From positions 5,207,217 to 5,271,216 of the forward strand of contig NC_083561.1 of the NCBI RefSeq assembly GCF_019925205.1: a DNA stretch of 64,000 bases, read 5' to 3'. A model generated the notes under the pieces. That model was not told where the DNA came from. It saw only the letters and a program-made list of their open reading frames with translations, and made no database searches. Origin of the DNA: Metopolophium dirhodum. Lineage: Eukaryota; Arthropoda; Insecta; Hemiptera; Aphididae. Below, piece by piece: positions 13,106 to 25,092 of the stretch; the first letter of the stretch is position 1; the number at the start of each line of letters is the position of its first letter. Made by a program: the position numbers and the translations under genes.

Positions 13106-16100
13106 ATGGTCAGTAAAATACAACATTAATATTATTTAATTTTATATATTTTTATGCGTGTCTGATCGACTGCGTGTCCGATCTACATCAACTGCGCGCG
13201 CTGTTTGGCGCCGATACGCGTGCTTCCGAACGTATTAAGCACATCGATACATAATATTATTACCTTTGTAAATGAGCAATATTTTTTTTTCGACCATGAT
13301 AAATATCACTTTTTTTTAAATATCCATACTCTATTGTTAATGTTTTTACTTTTTAGTCGTCTAATTAGAAACTAACTATAAACTAAATCCCTGATCACGA
13401 AATTGTAATTTAATAACCTATATTTTTACGGGTTATCAGTAATTTCGGACCTATTAATACTAATAATACAAGGTTGGTCAACCAAGTTTATTTTTATTTT
13501 TAGATATTCAAATAATATTTTCAATTAAGACCATCTACTACTCTCATGCAACTCTTTGCCTATCTCTTATTACGAACATGGTAGTTTAACCATATTAAAA
13601 AAACAAAATATTAGGTATACAATATTTTACAGTCTAAAATATTTTTTAAATTCTAGATAATATTGTTTTACTTAATTAGCTTGGTTTTTAATTTAATATT
13701 ATGTTTAACTAGGTATGTATTCTATATCTATTGTATGTATTATCTATATTTTTACTGTACTATTTGCCCTCTTGGGCGTTACCATAAAAATAAATAAATA
13801 ATATTTATGTTTTAATTAACATAGCATTTTTACTCAAAAATAAAATTTTGTTTAGGTATTTACCGAAAGAATGATTAATAAATTATTAGTTATTTGTGAC
13901 GCAATCGTACCTGTATTATAAAATAAAAAGTTGAAATAAAAGTTTTCGGGCGCAACTTGTTCTTTACTCTTTCCGGGGACGTAAATTAACCACAATAGTG
14001 ATAATGTTACCTATGGAACCAAGTAGTATGCTTCCGTCTAGTTAATTTGAGCACGATTGCTGAAAATAAATATCAACTGTCAAACATGTTGTGATTTATC
14101 GTATAAACGTACCAGAATAAAAAAAATTATTATTGAAAATACATTCTGAAATGCGTGGGAGATATTAATGAACAAATAAACAGGTCATATAAACTCGGAA
14201 TATGATAGATTGTGTATGTTCTTCATTATTGTTGAACGAATTTGTTTTAAATATCTACCTAGGAAAATATAATTACGTTTTATTCAATCGTATATAGGCA
14301 AAGCAAATATTGGTCTCGGTGTCTTCCTATATTATATCAATATGGGTACTATAATACTAAGTATTCAGATTTTCAACACGTATTGAATTTCTCCTTTTCT
14401 AAAACGCTATAAATTATAAGATACATTTCTAAAGACAATATTTATTTGTAAGATTTATCAAAATTAACCTGATCAAAGTTTTTATACTTAAAAAAAATTA
14501 ATCTTTAAAATACAGCTAATTATAATTTTGAATCGATAACTAAAATGAGTAAAGATCATTTTTACTTATAGTGTTAATAAAACATAATTTGGAAATAACT
14601 AATAACAATAATAGTTAATAAATAATAAGTATAGAAATCATTCTAGTTAAACTAAATAGGTACGAGAATAAAATAAAATTAAGCCATTAAATATAAAATA
14701 TGAATGTGTTAAAATTTGTTTCGATGTTTTTTTTATTTAAAAAATGAAGTCAATAACGCGACAGTACATTTTTTACGATAAAATAAAATGTTAATGTATA
14801 TATTAACAATATTATGCGATTGTATAGTGGTTTATTTTATTTTATTTATTTATTTTTTTTTTTTTTATTGATTCATTGATCTTTTCTTAAACAAATAAAA
14901 ATGTACAGTGTAAGGTTTGTACTAAAATGGGTAATTGTAATAATTATTAAATTCATATTTAAACAAAATTTGCTATTGTTTATGTTTCAGCTTGTCGGGG
15001 CGTTCATCTTTACTCTATTAGCTTTATTTTGTTTCGGCGGTTCCTTTGGCGAAGAAAGGTGAATTGGTTGTATAATAAATAATAAAATTTTATTTTAGTG
15101 TCTACCTGAGATATTCTTTACCGGTGCCTATATCTTTACACACGTGTAAAATATTTTTGAAAGAGTAATATTATTCACTAAACGTTTACCGTATATTTGT
15201 AACAATACCAATCAGTTCAAGCTTGTGATCTTCTTTACAAATCAAACAAGGGAAACAAATATGAAACAAATACAGAGACATTTAAATTAATAAATCGTAT
15301 TATTAATAATACCTAATGTCCCTAGTGTTTTAGCAATTATTTAAAAGAAATTTTTTTTGTAATTCGTGATTATGTCTTACAATATTATCATATTTATTCT
15401 AATCACGAACTCGATACTTACTTGAAAATTATTTTGAAATCGTGTGAATGATTATCAGTGCCGGGTAAAGAATCGACTACTGCAGGTAATGTGTTTAATA
15501 ATGAGATTGGACGTTCGGTTTTAATAGTTATCTAGGACATGGGGACTTCTCGACGGGTGGAGATCTGTCATCTTATCACCATTCGGGAGGCCATAACACC
15601 CACAGCGGCCATGGACATGGTGGGGGTGGTGGCGGAGGCGGTGGTGGCGGCGGCGGCGGTGGCCACGGAGGTGGTGAACACGTTCACAAGGGCGAAGTGA
15701 TACACAGGCACGTGCACGAGGGAAAAGTGGAACACATCCACAAACACGTGGGCCACGCCGAGCACGACCACAAACACGCAGGGCACGCGCACCACGACCA
15801 CAAGCATACGGGCCACGCCGGCCACGACCACAAGCACCACGGTGCGGCTGAGCATAAGCACTCGCATTACGGCAAGGCCGAGCACGGTCATAAACACGTG
15901 GGTTCTGGTGCACACTCGCACAAGCACATCGGCGCCGCTGAACACTCGCACAAGCACCACGGACAGGCGGAACATGCGCACAACCATCACGGACAGGCGG
16001 AACACGCGCACAACCACGTGGCACACGCGGAACACGGGCACAAGCACACACTGCACGCTCAGCACGGTCACAAGCACCAAGGATCCGCCGGCCACACGCA

Positions 16101-16578
16101 CAAGCACCTCGGGCACGCCAAGCACTCGCACGCACACGGCGGACACGCAGACCACAACCACAAGCACCATGGACAGGCCGAACACGCGCACGGGCACCAC
16201 GGCAGCTTCGGGCACGGACACGAGCATCATGGCAAGTCCCAGCACACGCACGCCCACCACGCACAGGCATCGCACGGCCACAAGCACTCGGGCCATCACG
16301 CACACTCGCATCACCACGGCGTCGACGGTCACGGAGGCGGCGGTGGAGGAGGTGGAGGCGGTCACGGTGGCCACGGTGGACACATAGGGTATCTGGTAAA
16401 GAGGAACGACGGCGTGGTGCCTGCGGAGGGACTGAGCAAGTACTATAAGGCACCCGTTGTTGCCGCGCAGGAAACGTTGCCGTCGGCAGTCCCAAAACTC
16501 GAGGGCGTGCCGTTGGAAGACATGTTCAGCAAGGTGGAGATCGCTGATTATGGCGGCACAGCTGGCACGACCGAGTGA
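13106..16578 (+). CDS. Secreted His-rich decapeptide-repeat protein 2
   Basis: Three-exon model, 373 residues. The ATG (13106-13108) is the last codon of exon 1 and is followed directly by a GTCAGT donor. Exon 2 (14991-15058) encodes LVGAFIFTLLALFCFGGSFG, completing a clear signal peptide, and ends in phase 2. Exon 3 (15528-16578) keeps frame through AG|T and encodes the mature protein: a 15-Gly run, then about 18-20 copies of a ten-residue unit of the type GxAEHxHKHx (15739-16320), another Gly/His stretch, and a non-repetitive C-terminus with KLEGVPLEDMFSKVEIADYG. No enzyme domain is present. Regular His-x-His spacing suggests binding of zinc, copper or nickel, or a cuticle role; function is inferred. 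It shares with His-rich gene 1 a small signal-peptide exon and one long phase-2 final exon, so the two may be paralogues. Confidence 0.87.
13109..14990 (+). other. Intron 1 of His-rich gene 2
   Basis: A 1.9-kb intron separates the start codon from the second codon. It is AT-rich, with GTCAGT donor and TATGTTTCAG acceptor. No nested gene was seen. Confidence 0.75.
15739..16320 (+). repeat. 30-bp coding minisatellite
   Basis: Tandem 30-bp units inside His-rich gene 2, each encoding a decapeptide with alternating His. Units vary in sequence but keep the spacing. The array is GC-rich and leaves a long open frame on the opposite strand, which is a by-product of the repeat codons. Confidence 0.9.
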
Positions 16579-17408
16579 AGTTAGTGGATTGAGTGAACGC
16601 GATCAATGATTAACTTGACGCGATCAAACTTGTTATTCGTCTACGTTTGCCACAGTATACCCATTGTTAAAATAATACTATAATAACTATATACCATAAG
16701 AATGTTATAATTTTTTTTCTTACTTATAAATGTTATTTTATTTATGTATACTTTTTTTGTGTTATTAACATATACATTACTTAAATATAATATAATATAT
16801 TATATTATTATGTGTTGTTAATATTTATCTTATTATATAGGTAGTAATAATAATAATATGTACATGTTTGCATCACAAAAGAATAATAATATTATTATAT
16901 GTTATACAATATTTTGTAATGTAAATAAAAATAACACGTTATTATACGCGCCGTCTCGATAAATTGTTATTCCATCATATAGGTACATAAACTAAATTAA
17001 ACGCAGTAACGAACAAACATTGTGTACAATAATATGTGTAATGTGTGTGTGTGTGTGTATATATTTCGCCAAAACTAGGTTTTCGTAGCGTGAAGGAATG
17101 TTTTTTGTCGTGAAAACATTGCGCTCGTTCGGTTTCATTAAACAAAATTAGTCAAGGGTGGTTTTGAGTTGTGCAATATCATAACAGGTGGAAATTGGAC
17201 CCAATTAACTGTTGTAACTCGCGTTGGGCGGTTGCGTAACGCGGTAGGTATATCGCTATCGGAGCTGTGGAAATGCGGCTTTTCCGACGGATACCTACTG
17301 CTGCGTATTGTATAAACTACAACGTGCAATAACAATGATAATAACGACCTAACAATATAATTATGGTAGGTACGACACAACGACAACAACAGTATCAGCA
17401 ACGTCGAC

Positions 17409-17439
<31 letters not shown>

Positions 17440-17525
17440 TAATAAAAATAATAATAATAATATTAATAATGGAAACTACACTATTATTATATATACACAG
17501 GTAGTGGAGATGCATTTGAGTGTGT
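16579..17525. other. Convergent intergenic spacer with microsatellites
   Basis: Holds the 3' regions of His-rich gene 2 (+) and PAH (-). A possible polyadenylation signal AATAAA for the plus-strand gene lies near 16924. There is a TG run near 17042-17058 and an AAT-type run at 17408-17466. No further gene is seen. Confidence 0.6.
17408..17466. repeat. (AAT)n microsatellite
   Basis: A nearly pure trinucleotide run just downstream of the PAH stop codon, probably in its 3' untranslated region or spacer. Confidence 0.9.
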
Positions 17526-20500
17526 TCAATCCATCTTGTTGAGCGTGTAGCGCAAAATCTGCAGCTCGTTGCTGATGTTGTTGGCCAGCTCTTGCAGTTG
17601 CAGTTTCGAGTCCAGCACCTGTACGTTCTGCGTGTACGGGTTATAGCGGATTCCAAATTGTTTCGGTATCGTCTTTGCAAATTTTCTATATAATATAACA
17701 AAATAAAAACGCACGTAATATTATAAGACACTTGAGAAGTAAACGAAAATGCCGCTTGCTGCTGATTAGTGATCAGATACCGAGAAGTGTATCGGCGCGG
17801 GTGGTCTGGGGTCATAATACGATCAATATAAATGCTGCTCACATAAGTTTGTCCTTGACGTCATCGAAGCTCTCGGCGACGAAATACGTGGGTTGATACT
17901 CTGTGATCGGATACTCCTGGTCACCGGTCACCTCGGGATCGAACGGCTTCAGCTCCGGTTCGCCCGACAGTGAGTATCGGAGTTCACCGATCGACGACAG
18001 CAGTCCGGCGCCATATGCTTTCAGCTCGCCGTTCTGACGGCACAACCCGAACTCGACGGTGAACCAATAACACTGCAACGTGGTGCACATGACGTTATAC
18101 ATAACTTTGCATATAATAATACATGTATCGTACATCGTTTTTTTTATATGGTTATTGGTTATTTAGCGAGGGCATACATTAATCACCATTTTTTTTTTTT
18201 TACACGAATGTATTCAAATTTTGCAGATCATCATGATTTTTAGAATACTAAAGTAGGCATACCTACCATATTTTCAATTATTTAGAATTTGTATACCATA
18301 TAAATATAATCTTCCAGGCTACAGTGGTACAAACGTCTTTTTTTGTTAAGAGAACATAATATTTACTGTATATTTTTAAGCACGTGATTATTTAAAAATG
18401 TTGATGAATAAAAATATAAATTTGAATTAGTTTTTTCTGCGTTATTTTAATGTAGGTATATACTAAGAATAATATTATTGTCCTTAAATGGCTTACACTA
18501 CTATAAAATAGATTTAGTTTTGAATCTAGATAGTATTTATTAGGCTCTGACAATTTTTACAAATTATAAAATATTCATAGATTATATTAATTACCTAGAT
18601 ACTCAAATGTTCGAATCATCATAGCCCCCATATCTTCCAATCCCGTTATCACGGACGAATACGATGGACCTATTATCCTTGGTATACAAATTCGAATATC
18701 TCAAAAACTAGGTAATCGTTCAGATTTTGATTTCGATGTATCAATAACTCAAATTAAGTCATCTGATTAACAACTTACAGAAAAAAAGGGTGTTTGAAAA
18801 CAAGAAGTTGGTATGCGAATATATGCATATATGTATGGCCCTCAAATATATTTAAAAGTTCCAAAAATCATAATTTAAATGAATTCATTGTTAAAGAATA
18901 AATGGGGGTGTGCATGCTTGGCGAATCACCCTATAATATGTTAATGTGTACATGTGCTTGTTTGTGACAGTATACGTACAACAACACAAACGATCGTGTA
19001 ACGCGCACACGTATATTTTTGTACGTCATAAAAGAAAATTAATATCGCAGTCGATACGCCACCATTACGATATTACGATATCGAGTTCTTATAATATATA
19101 TGCCACACGTGAAAACTATACATATATTGTGTACGGTTTGATTGTTACGCACTATCTGTACATAGTATAATATATAGACTAAAAATATTATTGTTATCTG
19201 GTGCATACATTATATTATATTATTCATTATAATATTATTACCTGTTATGATTCGGTCACAATAATAATATTACATATAATACACATATACGCACACCGTA
19301 GATAGGTAATGCACAGTAGACTAAGCGTTTAAACACGTGTCATGCCGATTCGATGGGAAATAATCATTTTCATTGGGGGGACGAGGTGGCCGAGTGGTCT
19401 AACGCGACGGATTCGGCACAGCCGGTCCGAGTTCGATCCTCGACCACTGGGCGGCATTTTTCTCCGTGCAAGTCACGGTGTCCGGAGAACAAGTGCCGCC
19501 ATCCCCCCACCCCGGGGCACGGCAGAAACCTACGGGTGCCCCATTAGAAATTCTGCCAAACACAACACACACGTGTACCAACCTACCCAATATAAAAAAA
19601 ACCTACCAAACCTACCCAATATAAAACCTACAGTGCCCTCCCCACACCCAATGGCCTATGTTGCCGCGGGTTACCCAATAAAAAAAAAAAAAAAAAAAAA
19701 AAAAATCATTTTCATTCTTTTTTTCAGCCTATTATAATAAAATTGTTGACGAAAAAAGATTTTATTCGTGTGAGATGGCTTACATTTTAATAGTAAATAA
19801 TTGATTGTTGTGGTTTATAATATGATGCGTGTGAGTGCGTTTTGATTTTTTTTTTCGTATAAGTAATTGTGACCATGAAGAAAATATTTTTGGTTCTCTT
19901 ATGTGTGTACGGCGTATATACCTACGTGAATGTATAAAATGGTAAATGCTGTATTAAAATATTTTTATGCTATAATCGCTTAAACCTAAGTTTTATTAAT
20001 AAAATTAATGACATCTAAATTGGATCATAGTCGATGTCGGACTTAATAAATTAACAAATTTTAACGGTGTTTCGAATTTCGATGCATAAAAAAAACCGTG
20101 ACTGCAGTTATAAAATAAATCTACGTAAGTATTTCAACGCAACGAAACATAGTTTTTATGGTCAAGTGCATGAGGTTTATGATGTGTGTGTGTAGTATAT
20201 ACACACAATGTGCATGTGCATTTACCGTGGCCAATTTTTGAACGTAATCGTCGGGGGCGCCAAGTGACGCTAGTCCAATTTCTTGAGAGAATTGTGCAAA
20301 AGCTGGATTAGCGAACAACGGTACGTGACCCAATAGTTCATGACAAATGTCCGGTTCAGGCGTGTACAATGGTCGACTGTGGTGTCTGATGTACTGTGTG
20401 GAATGGAATACTCTAAAAGCTAGTCCGGCTAAGAAGTCCCTGGACGAAAGAAGCCCGCCAACTGGTCTTAAAGTGAATCCGGTACTGTCTGCAATAAGTT

Positions 20501-23500
20501 ATAAAGTTTACAAGATTATAAAAATAATAAAATAATGCATTTTCATTTTCATCATATGGTTTTTTTTTTACGGCAAATCCCATATCGTATAAAATACACT
20601 ATATAAGTGTACCTCGGTTTGAGTGTATCTCAGTTTAACCAACGTCTAACCGACGTCAGTGTACCTATCTTTGTGAAATAATTCTACCCAAATGGGAAAC
20701 TGCAAGTTGTGGATTAGATTTAGCACTTGGTATATTTTTTAACGTGGTTTAAAGTTTAAACTTCTTTGAAAACAATCCCTGACATTTTCATAAGATTCCA
20801 ATCGAGTAGTTTTTGAGTATATAAGCTACACGTCATATACATTTGGTTTAAAGACATAGGTTTTTTATTCGAGGCCAAAAACGTTTGATGCAAGCTTATA
20901 CATGATCAGCCCGAGTAACCATTCATATACAAAAAAAAATAATACTAATTTATATTATAACTATTATAATCTGAAATCATTGGCAAGTGGCAATCATTTA
21001 TAAATAAAATATAAGTTCCAATTACCACCTCAAGATCCTCGTTTGACCACCTCTTTAAAATTCGAATATCGGAAAACCCTTTCTTATTGGTTATTGCCTT
21101 ATTGCACAACTAGATCATTAGAAGAAGCACTATTCCAAATTTCAAGTTCGTACGTTTTGTAGTTTTTGAGATGTAGCGATGAATGAGTGAGTGAGTGGTA
21201 TTTGACTTATATATTATATTATACAGATACCTACTTTATATATACTACAGCATTATAATATAATTCTAAGTTTTAATTTTCAAAATATGGTATTGCACAC
21301 GTATATGAGACCTGTATAGAAATTATAATTATTATTACCCTTAAGAAAATTGGAGATATCCTCGAACTGCGGTATGCAGTCATCTCTATAACCACAGTTT
21401 TCAACTAACAGGGGAAACACGTGATTATATTCATTGCACGCATGCGTCGGATACAATTTAGTTAGTTCCCTGAACACGGTACCCCACGTTTTCACTTCTT
21501 CTTCGGTGTACTCGATATAAGGTAACGGATCTCCACTGTAAATTAAAAGTTTTATTATTTTAAGGACGGCAATATGCTTGTATATGTTACTATATAATGT
21601 GTAATATCGTTTGATAATTCATGAAACTATTTTCATTGCATAATATTATAGTAATTTAAGTAATTTTTGGCTATAAGTAAATTGTAGGAATATTACGCTG
21701 TTGACCACATACTGTCTATAATTCAACGCCGTGTCGGCCAAATACTTCCTCCTCATTCTGTACACAGGATCGGTGAATCCAGGATGGTCGGCGTTCAGTT
21801 CAGCTCCGTGTGATAGGATCTGATTGGCGTACTTGTCCAGGTCCCTGATACGCAACGGGAACCACGGTACGTAATCTACGAGACAAACTCCGAGGTTAAA
21901 AGATCCGAAATTCCCGTTTCACGTGCGTCCATATCCCTCCCCATCCACCCCTCCCGCAAATCAATCCCAAAAACACTTACTGTCTTTCACTTTGCTGTCG
22001 TTGACGTTGTTCCTGGATACTACCGAACAGTATGTCATTGTGCCCTTCAATATTTCCACCACCTTTGGGACGTTACCTCCAGGCGCGCATTCGACGAAAA
22101 ACTCATACTGGTCCGGTATCCTGTCCGACGACCGGGATTCGATATGCAACAGGTTCACATTGTATTCCTGTAAATCGAAATCATTGTCAGTTTTTTTTAT
22201 TTTGATTGTTATTGTTATTGAATAACTGCAATCTAATATTATAGATAATAGGTTAGTTTTTCCATGTATTAAAAAGGAACAAGACTTTGAAATACATAAA
22301 TTGGAAATCACACATTTCACACTTCTTGCTTAATCACTTTCAGTTATGCGACGATAATAATTAATCATTTCATGAACCCTCGCCACATTAAGACGTACTG
22401 TAAATTATAAAATATATGTTTATATGTTTATATATAAATCAAACAAACAAGTGCCAAGTGGTATCGCGTACATACACTTTCAATCCATTAACAGTACTAT
22501 TGTATGTTAATAGTCAAACATTTTACTTAATTAAACTAGTAATTTAATGTAATTTGAAATGGTTTGCTGTAAATGCATTTACCTTGAAGAGTTTCAACGC
22601 CTTGGCCAGTGTTCCGACGCTATCATTTCCCGGTGAAAATATCAGCGTTATGGATTCTTCATCAAGAGGAGCTATGTATGATCCTTTGCGAATTTTAGGT
22701 GCCTAAATTAATGTTAAAGTTTTTTTAGTTATTTATTTCTATGTCAGATTATAACTAGATATGAATAATTTTAAATCAATACAACGCTTCTTCATGTATA
22801 CTCGTTACACACATTTTATATAATAAATTATATTATTGTATAATATATATGTATATTAAGTATCTATATAATATTTAATATATACTTATTTACATCGATG
22901 TTAATAAATTCCATCTTAAAAACAAAATCACCTTAATAAAGGTATTTATTTCCCATATATACTCATATATCGTAATACACAATATATTTTGGGAACAAAT
23001 AAAGTTAAATCATTTTTAATTTCTTGTTAAGTAGATATAAGTTATTCAACTTATTCAAACAAAATAATACAATAATTACTAATCGGTATATAATAAGAGA
23101 ATAGGTAATTTATTAATTGTCATTTTTTTTATGTCATCCTTGTTTCGAAATTTCACCATAATTAATTTGCAAACATATGGATATAGTAGGTAAGTGTATA
23201 TAATATATACCTATGGACAGTTAATGTATTTGAACAGATTATTTTTTCCGTATTCTTGCTACAAGATAAACAATATGTTTGCATGTATCTTACGAAACAA
23301 ATTTCGCAAATGTTCAAAGTAATATTACCTAACATAAATGTAAATCGATTATCCATTGGTAATTTATTGAATATATAAAGATAAAAAAAACAATATAAAC
23401 GTTAACTTAAATGTTAAACACCTACATTTTGGGACAAAATCATTATTTCTTACTGAATTATAATGTATTACCTATTTAAATTTATTACTATCAAAATCGT

Positions 23501-23866
23501 TATAAAATGTTTAAGAGTTAGATACTCTATAGTATGAAGTATACCTACAAGCTATAAAGTAGTATATAAGCCAAAAGGAATAAACCATACACAAAAAAAA
23601 ATTAAATAATAATTTTACATTAGTTTTAAATTTTAATTGAATTATTGTAAATATTTTCACTGTAAACGAGTAACGAATCAAGAAACATCAATACCTATAT
23701 AATAATATTATTAAAATACAATAAATATTCTAAAAAAAAATTAAAAACAATAGTTTAATTTTAATTATGAAATAATAGTTGTATATATCTATATTATAAT
23801 ATAATATTGTTTAAGTCGATAACTTACCCCTAAGCTATTTTCTATCACTGCAGCGTGTCCGTTCAT
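17526..23866 (-). CDS. Hn: Phenylalanine 4-monooxygenase (Henna/PAH), complete
   Basis: Tetrahydrobiopterin- and iron-dependent enzyme converting phenylalanine to tyrosine in the cytosol. Eight exons, all GT-AG and in phase: 23828-23866, 22583-22702, 21981-22167, 21713-21875, 21339-21535, 20226-20488, 17843-18072, 17526-17685; they encode 452 residues, the length of human PAH. The N-terminus carries an RKGS site (Ser21), comparable to the kinase site of mammalian PAH, and an ACT-type regulatory domain (about 30-110, with VNLLHIESR). The catalytic domain includes VPWFP, DHPGF, KTWGTVF, PEPDICHELLGH and VEFGLC. Predicted iron ligands are His285, His290 and Glu330, matching human numbering. NQILSHGAEL, EYNHVFPLL and TEYQPTYFVAES favour PAH over tyrosine or tryptophan hydroxylase. 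The C-terminal helix ends LRYTLNKMD. A SINE sits antisense in intron 6. Confidence 0.97.
19362..19716 (+). mobile_element. tRNA-derived SINE, full-length copy
   Basis: Element at 19375-19703 in PAH intron 6, flanked by a perfect 13-bp duplication AATCATTTTCATT (19362-19374 and 19704-19716). The head resembles a class II tRNA (Ser/Leu type): A box TGGCCGAGTGG near 19389 and B box GAGTTCGATCC near 19429. A unique body follows and then a long A tail (19679-19703). It is not a functional tRNA because the 3' arm does not close the acceptor stem. A second copy lies at 50.4 kb. Confidence 0.88.
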
Positions 23867-23919
23867 CGTGTATCAATATAAAAGTATTAGTAAGTACCTA
23901 TCCACTCAAACGACGGACG

Positions 23920-23960
23920 GATAATGTTTTGTATGTATATGCCAAAGCTAATATATAAAC
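23920..23960 (-). promoter_or_regulatory. Possible TATA box of PAH
   Basis: On the minus strand a TATATATTAG motif lies at about 23948-23957, some 85 bases upstream of the PAH ATG (23864-23866). A start site about 30 bases downstream would give a short untranslated leader. Position only. Confidence 0.3.
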
Positions 23961-24993
23961 ATTCAAGCATTAAACCCGTTTTCTTAAGCCAATTTTCCCC
24001 ACTTAAACACGGTGTGATGCAATATTTTTATTAATTTATATTCTTAGAGTAATCATTTAATTGATGGACGTGATCATAATTTCGTTCTCATTCTGAGAAC
24101 AGCGTGATTCCAAGATTGATGTTTATTTGACACACACAGTTATTATCTAAATAAAAATATATAACATGGGTAATTATATGTTCTATGTCCCTAGAAGTAC
24201 TACATCATGTTAATTATTCAAGTTGATTCATAAATGCATGATAAGTGCGCCGATATATTTTTACATATTAATAGATATGTATAATGTATATGGTGTTTAT
24301 GTTGTTGCGAAAAATTAAGAACTACTTTCACAGGCAATTAGATGTCTATGATGCAACTAGTTTGCTTTATTGGTGGTACTTCAAGGTAGGTGTTCCCCGT
24401 TAGTATCTTAACGGTAGTCAACTTGTAAATAATATGATTAAGTATTAAACCATCCACAGTATAAGAGCGGTTCATCATCAAAATTCAAGACTTGTTTCTT
24501 ATATCATGAATAAATATGTAAATAAATTCATTATAATATAAATTACATTTAGGTATAATTCAAATTTATAAATACATGTTTTGATTTTGAATTAATTAAA
24601 TTTGGTTTTGCGTAGCACAAAAACGTACATAATGGTAGGTATGTTTTTCTAAGCGAAACGCTTTTTAAAATTGCAATAGTTCTTCATAACTCATAAGTTG
24701 TTTTAAAAAGAACGTTAAAATATCACGAATTTCTTCAAATAAATGTTAATACACATTTTAGAAAATAAAAGACCATTATAGGTTTGTTGGTCGTTCAGTA
24801 TAAATATAATTTCAAACCAAATTTTCCAGATTTTTATTATTTATCAAAATTATTGTTTTGGTGAGTCGCTAACTACTACAGTCACTACTGTTGCAATTAA
24901 TAAATAATTCCATAATTTGCATAAGTATAAATAATGTAAAATATAATAATTGGTTGAAAAAAAAACCTTTAGTCGATTTTTTTAAAAATACAT

Positions 24994-25092
24994 AAGTATC
25001 CCAGACAGCAATTTTATGATTAATAATATTATTATAACGTTATTATAATACTATTATAATATTATCATTACAAAATGCTGTCTGGGATACTT
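24994..25092. mobile_element. 99-bp MITE with 17-bp perfect inverted ends
   Basis: AAGTATCCCAGACAGCA at 24994-25010 is the exact reverse complement of the right end at 25076-25092. The inside is an AT-rich near-palindrome (TAATATTATTATAACG and its partner), so the whole unit folds into a hairpin. No coding capacity. Confidence 0.8.

Noticed and set aside
15521..16495. A 324-codon minus-strand open frame opposite His-rich gene 2
   Set aside because: It mirrors the 30-bp coding repeat; Arg/Cys/Ala-rich translation without domains, and no splice or promoter support. The plus strand has a phase-perfect signal peptide model.
17138..17842. A 234-codon minus-strand frame near the PAH 3' end
   Set aside because: It overlaps PAH exon 8 in a wrong frame and runs through the AAT microsatellite, giving poly-Ile; artefact.
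19375..19450. A tRNA-Ser/Leu gene
   Set aside because: It has A and B boxes but no closing acceptor stem, continues into a SINE body with A tail, and is flanked by target duplications.
17526..23866. Assignment of this gene as tyrosine or tryptophan hydroxylase
   Set aside because: The N-terminal ACT sequence, ANQILSHGAEL, EYNHVFPLL and the C-terminal helix fit phenylalanine hydroxylase best, as does the exact length of 452.
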